Positions 60,381 through 64,000 of a stretch of DNA of 64,000 nucleotides are shown piece after piece. The position numbers were made by a program, and so were the translations under genes. The stretch's first letter is position 1; every line of letters begins with the position of its first letter. Source of the stretch: Streptomyces koelreuteriae (GTDB taxonomy: Bacteria > Actinomycetota > Actinomycetes > Streptomycetales > Streptomycetaceae); assembly GCF_018604545.1 (NCBI RefSeq), contig NZ_CP075896.1, forward strand, positions 6,386,001 to 6,450,000. The letters run 5' to 3'. The notes under the pieces were generated by a model that was not told the DNA's origin, searched no databases, and saw nothing but the letters and a program-made list of their open reading frames with translations.

Positions 60381-61373
60381 ATGCGCCGCAAGGCCGCTCT
60401 GATCCTGCTCGCCCTCGCCGTGTTCTGCACGGCACTGTCCCCGCTGCTGCGCTGGTACGCCTTCCCGCGCCTCGCCAAGGTCCCAGCGAACCAGTACCAG
60501 GACATGGTCCTGGAGGCCCGCGATGCCACCCTCCTGGACTACGGCACCATGCGGGCGAAGAAGGTCCCCAAGGTCACCATCGTGCAGACCCTCAAGGGCA
60601 ACGTGGAGGCCTCCGAGCGGATCGAGGAGTCGGCGGGCCGGGACGTCGTCGTCTGGGACGGCCTGTCCTACGTCGTCGGCCCCGACGGCGAGATGGTGTC
60701 GAAGATCCCCGAGCGCTACATCTTCGACGCCCACACCCAGGAGCCCGTCCACGCCACCGGCGAATCGGTCGACGGCGACCCGGTGCGCCGCGAGGGCATC
60801 GAGTTCAAATGGCCCTTCCTCACGGAGAAACGGGCCTACCAGTACTTCGACGCCCAGGCCCGCGTCACCGCCCCCATCCACTACCAGGACACCCGCACCT
60901 TCCGCGGCCTGGAGGTCTACTACTTCGAGCAGACCATCCCCTGGACCAAGGTGAAGATCCCGAAGACGCTGCCCGTGGAGGGCCTCACCCCCGAGTCGGT
61001 CGCCCAGACCGGCACCACCCGCTGGTACACCACGGTCCGCAAGTTCTGGGTCGAGCCCCTCACCGGCGCCCCCGTCTACGGCGAGGAGATCCACAAGGAG
61101 GAACTGCGCGGCGGCTCCCTCCTCGGCGACCGCGAGAAGGTCACCGCGTTCGCCGGCCACGTGAAGATGCGCGAGGACTACATCACGCACACGGTCGACC
61201 TGGTCAAGTCCCAGCGCCTGCTCATCCTGCTGATGACGTCGTACCTGCCCTGGGGCTTCCTCACCCTCGGCGTCCTCCTGCTGGCCCTCGCGCTGTACCT
61301 GGAGGCCCGCGGCCGCCGCCCCTCCGGCTCGGTCCCGAGAGCGTCGGAGGAACCGTCGCAGGTCAGCGCCTGA
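60381..61373 (+). CDS. DUF3068 domain-containing membrane protein
   Basis: The 330-residue protein has an N-terminal signal-anchor (AALILLALAVFCTALSPLL), an extracytoplasmic DUF3068 domain (about 25-275; WDGLSYVVGPDGEMVSKIPERYIFDAHTQEPVH and KWPFLTEKRAYQYFD), and a C-terminal membrane helix (LLMTSYLPWGFLTLGVLLLAL), so both ends are probably cytoplasmic. Related to actinobacterial proteins sometimes labelled PorA family; function is unknown. GGAGG lies before the ATG. It is probably co-transcribed with the SPW_0924 gene. Its last 11 bases overlap the convergent hrpB remnant. Confidence 0.87.
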   Translation: MRRKAALILLALAVFCTALSPLLRWYAFPRLAKVPANQYQDMVLEARDATLLDYGTMRAKKVPKVTIVQTLKGNVEASERIEESAGRDVVVWDGLSYVVGPDGEMVSKIPERYIFDAHTQEPVHATGESVDGDPVRREGIEFKWPFLTEKRAYQYFDAQARVTAPIHYQDTRTFRGLEVYYFEQTIPWTKVKIPKTLPVEGLTPESVAQTGTTRWYTTVRKFWVEPLTGAPVYGEEIHKEELRGGSLLGDREKVTAFAGHVKMREDYITHTVDLVKSQRLLILLMTSYLPWGFLTLGVLLLALALYLEARGRRPSGSVPRASEEPSQVSA

Positions 61374-63484
61374 GCCGGGCGTTGGTGTACCGGGTCGGCT
61401 CGGCACCCGCCGGGTCCTCGGGCCACGGATGCTTCGGATACCGCCCGCGCAACTCCGCCCGTACGCCCTTGTAGCCGTCCCGCCAGAACGAGGCGAGGTC
61501 GGCGGTGACGGCGGCCGGCCGCCCGGCCGGGGACAGCAGATGCACGAGCAGCGGCACCCCCGCGACCCGGGGCGACTCCTGCAGCCCGAACATCTCCTGC
61601 AACTTCACCGCGAGCACGGGCTGCTCGGGCCGGGAGTAGTCGACACGGACCCTCGACCCGCTCGGCACGGTCATCCGCTCCGGGGCCAGCTCGTCGAGTC
61701 GCCCGGCCTCCCCGGAGGCCCAGGGCAGCAGCCGGGCGAGCGCCTGACCGGCATCGATCCGCGCCAGATCGGCCCGCTTCCGTGCCCGGCTCAGCTCCGG
61801 CTCCAGCCACTCGTCCACGCGCGCGTGAAGCGCGTCGTCGCAGACATCGGGCCAGGGCTCACCGAGGTGCAGCCGCAGAAAGGCGAGCCGCTGCCGCAGG
61901 ACCTCGGCATCCGCCGACCACCGCAGCAACCCGAGCCCTTCCCGCCGCAGCCCGTCCAGCAGCGCACCGCGTACGAGCCCGGGATCGGCGTCCTTCAGCG
62001 GCCGCACCGTCAACTCCACGGCCCCCAGCCGCTCCACCCTCCGCGCCACGACGTCCCCACCGTCCCAGCACACCTCGTCCCGCTCGTCCAGCAGCGCCCC
62101 CGCCGCGAGCCGGGCGATCCCCTCGTCGATCACGGCCCCCGACCGCACGCGCGCGTGCCCCTTGCCGACGGGCCGGTCCGCCACGGCGACGGCGACCCAG
62201 TCCGCCCCTCGCAGCGCGCTGCCCTCGCCCATCTCGGCCCGGGTCCCGGACACCATGAGGCACGACCCACCGTCGACCCTGGCGACCCGCTCGGGAAAGG
62301 CGAGAGCGGCGACGAGCCCGACCTGGCGGTCTTCGGCGGCATCCGTCCATGCCTGGGCCTCGTCCTCTGCCCCTACCTCTGCCTCTGATCTCCGGCGAAG
62401 GAAAACGCGGCAGACGCGCATCCTCGGCCTCCGCCCAGCAGCGGTACACCGCCCCCGGCGCCTCACGCCCGGCCCGCCCCGCCCGCTGCCGCCCGGCAGC
62501 CTGCGACGCCCGTACCGTCGTCAGCGCGCTCAACCCGCGCGCGTGGTCGACCCGCGGCTCGCGCGCCAGCCCCGAGTCCACGACGACCCGCACACCCGGC
62601 ACCGTCAACGACGACTCCGCCACCGACGTGGCCAGCACGACCCGCCGCCGGTCACCGGGGGCGAGCACCGCGTCCTGCACCGCGGCCGGTGCCCGCCCGT
62701 GCACCTGGAGCACATCAGTGCCCCCAAGATCCCCGAGCTGCCCGGCCACCCGGGCGATCTCGCCCACGCCCGGCAGAAAACACAGCACGTCCCCGTCCCG
62801 CTCGGCCAGCGCCCGCCGTACCACCGACGCCACATGCGTCAGCAGCGCCGGATCGACACGCATCCCGTGCGGCGGCCGTACGGGCCGCGCCGGTGGCGCC
62901 CACACCGCCTCCACCGGATACGCCGCGCCCCGGGCCTCCACCACGGGCGCCCCGCCCAGCAACTCCGCCCACCCCTGCGCGTCGGTCGTCGCCGAGGCGG
63001 CCACCAGCCGCAGCTCGGGCCTCAGGGTCTGCCGCACGTCCCACAGGAACGCCGCCGCCGTGTCCGCGTCCAGATGACGCTCGTGGCACTCGTCGAGCAC
63101 CACCACGTCGACACCGGTCAGCTCCTGGTCCCGCTGCAACCGCTGCACCAGCACACCGGTCGTGACGACCTCCACGCGCGTGTGCCGCCCGACGACCCGC
63201 TCCCCGCGCACGGTGTAGCCGATGCTCCCGCCGGGCTTCTCACCCAGCAGCCACGCCATCCGCCGCGCCGCCGCCCGGGCCGCGATCCGCCGCGGCTCGG
63301 CCACGACCACCCGCCGCTCGGTGCCTTCCCCGAGCAGTCCCGCGAGGGCCAGCGGCACCAGGGTCGTCTTGCCGGTGCCGGGCGGCGCCACGAGGACGGC
63401 GGTGCCGTGCCCCTCCAGAGCGTCGTCCAGGGCGGGCAGGGCACCACGTACGGGCAGGGCGTCCAGAGCGTCGTAGCGGATCAC
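61363..63484 (-). pseudogene. hrpB: ATP-dependent helicase HrpB, frameshifted with internal deletion
   Basis: The gene starts at GTG 63484 and reads as a normal DEAH helicase for about 366 residues: Walker A APPGTGKTT at 33-41, VVLDECHERH, SATT, and QRAGRAGREAPGAVYRCW of the second RecA domain, ending at PSPEI near 62387. After that the frame turns into Arg/Gly-rich nonsense. The true C-terminal half continues in another frame from about 62386 to the stop at 61363: GLVAALAFPERVARV, RPLKDADPGLVRGALLDGLRREGLGLLRW, and GRYPKHPWPEDPAGAEPTRYTN. Together only about 707 codons remain of some 820-840. The winged-helix and ratchet segment after PSPEI is missing, so the protein is probably non-functional. 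Confidence 0.8.
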
Positions 63485-63488
63485 GCAC

Positions 63489-64000
63489 TCAGTCTCTCGC
63501 CCAGCCTCCGGCCGGGGGTGCCCCCATCTCGCTTCGCTCGCACACGAAGACGGCCGTCCCCGGGATCAGGTTCCCGCGCAGGGGCGACCAGCCGCCCCAC
63601 TCGGAGGTGTTCCAGGCCGGCCACTCCGGCTCCACCAGGTCCACCAGCCGCAGGCCCGACGTCACGACGTCCCGGACCCGGTCGCCGATCGTGCGGTGGT
63701 GCTCGACGTAGACCGCGCGGCCCTCGTCGTCCTGCTCGACATAGGGCGTGCGGTCGAAGTACGACCCCGACACCGACAGCCCCTCGGGCCCCGGCTCGTC
63801 CGGGAAGGCCCAGCGGATCGGGTGCGTCACCGAGAAGACGAGGCGGCCCCCGGGCCGCAGCACCCGGCGCACCTCCCGCAGGACCAGGCGCGGGTCGGCC
63901 ACGAAGGGCAGCGCCCCGTACGCCGAGCAGACCAGGTCGAACGAGCCGTCCGCGAAGGGCAGCGCACCGGCGTCGGCGCACACCAGGGGGAAGGGGCCGC
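63489..64000 (-). CDS. Class I SAM-dependent methyltransferase, 5' end outside window
   Basis: The frame is open to the right edge, so the N-terminal SAM-binding half lies beyond 64000. The visible part (about 170 residues) has PLVCADAGALPFADGSFDLVCSAYGALPF (motifs after the GxGxG loop), LREVRRVLRPGGRLVFSVTHPIRWAF, and a C terminus with EWPAWNTSEWGGWSPLRG. The type is common in actinobacteria; the substrate is unknown. It ends 4 bases before the hrpB start on the same strand, so the two were probably one transcript. Confidence 0.8.
   Translation of the reverse strand, partial: GPFPLVCADAGALPFADGSFDLVCSAYGALPFVADPRLVLREVRRVLRPGGRLVFSVTHPIRWAFPDEPGPEGLSVSGSYFDRTPYVEQDDEGRAVYVEHHRTIGDRVRDVVTSGLRLVDLVEPEWPAWNTSEWGGWSPLRGNLIPGTAVFVCERSEMGAPPAGGWARD

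Overview
The window is chromosomal DNA from a Streptomyces or a close relative. The signs are very high GC with strong third-position bias, GTG and TTG starts, an actinobacterial-type cytochrome b, an ANTAR regulator next to a tRNA-Leu, an SPW_0924-type small protein, and the order gltBD ... pyk - response regulator - liv - polA. From memory this order resembles the S. coelicolor core chromosome. It looks like ordinary core chromosome with several accessory blocks set into it.

Layout. 1-9472: two ADP-ribosylglycohydrolase-family genes, the first partial and with altered metal motifs; a VIT1/CCC1 Fe/Mn transporter behind an iron-box-like site; then gltB-gltD behind a GlnR-like site. 9473-9622: three stacked hairpins. 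9623-18278: two ABC ATPases and two very large FtsX-type permeases in a divergent arrangement, plus a VWA protein. 18390-20048: a cytochrome b (QcrB) gene without qcrC or qcrA.

20020-29846 is the most striking block: a compact cluster for degradation of steroid rings C and D (the HIP / KstR2 regulon type). It holds two acyl-CoA dehydrogenases, IpdF-type SDR, KstR2-type TetR, FadA6-type thiolase, IpdC, IpdB, IpdA, EchA20 and two further SDRs. Two matching palindromes lie in its two divergent promoter regions. No fadD3-type CoA ligase and no ring A/B genes are visible.

29979-35127: an HExxH protein with a zinc ribbon, a GNAT enzyme, chorismate mutase, a single-domain response regulator and aminopeptidase N. 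35280-38119: a PLP decarboxylase overlapping an amine/amino acid N-hydroxylase, the first two steps of a hydroxamate siderophore route without the assembly genes, behind a long foldable leader. 38141-42432: a Tat-exported 5'-nucleotidase, a SIMPL protein and pyruvate kinase. 42436-43388: a LAGLIDADG-type protein next to tRNA-Leu(CAA) with its terminator. 43490-50991: PdtaR-type ANTAR regulator, the branched-chain amino acid ABC operon (livK-H-M-G-F) and a hotdog thioesterase. 51049-56210: an FdhF/YdeP molybdopterin oxidoreductase and divergent polA. 56211-56757: a gene-free tandem-repeat region. 56758-61373: small hypothetical, DUF4184, lytic transglycosylase, SPW_0924 and DUF3068 genes. 61363-63484: an hrpB helicase gene that is frameshifted and lacks an internal segment. 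63489-64000: a partial methyltransferase.

Gene assignments rest on reading motifs and remembered family sequences; no database search was run. The regulatory sites are pattern matches, not demonstrated sites.
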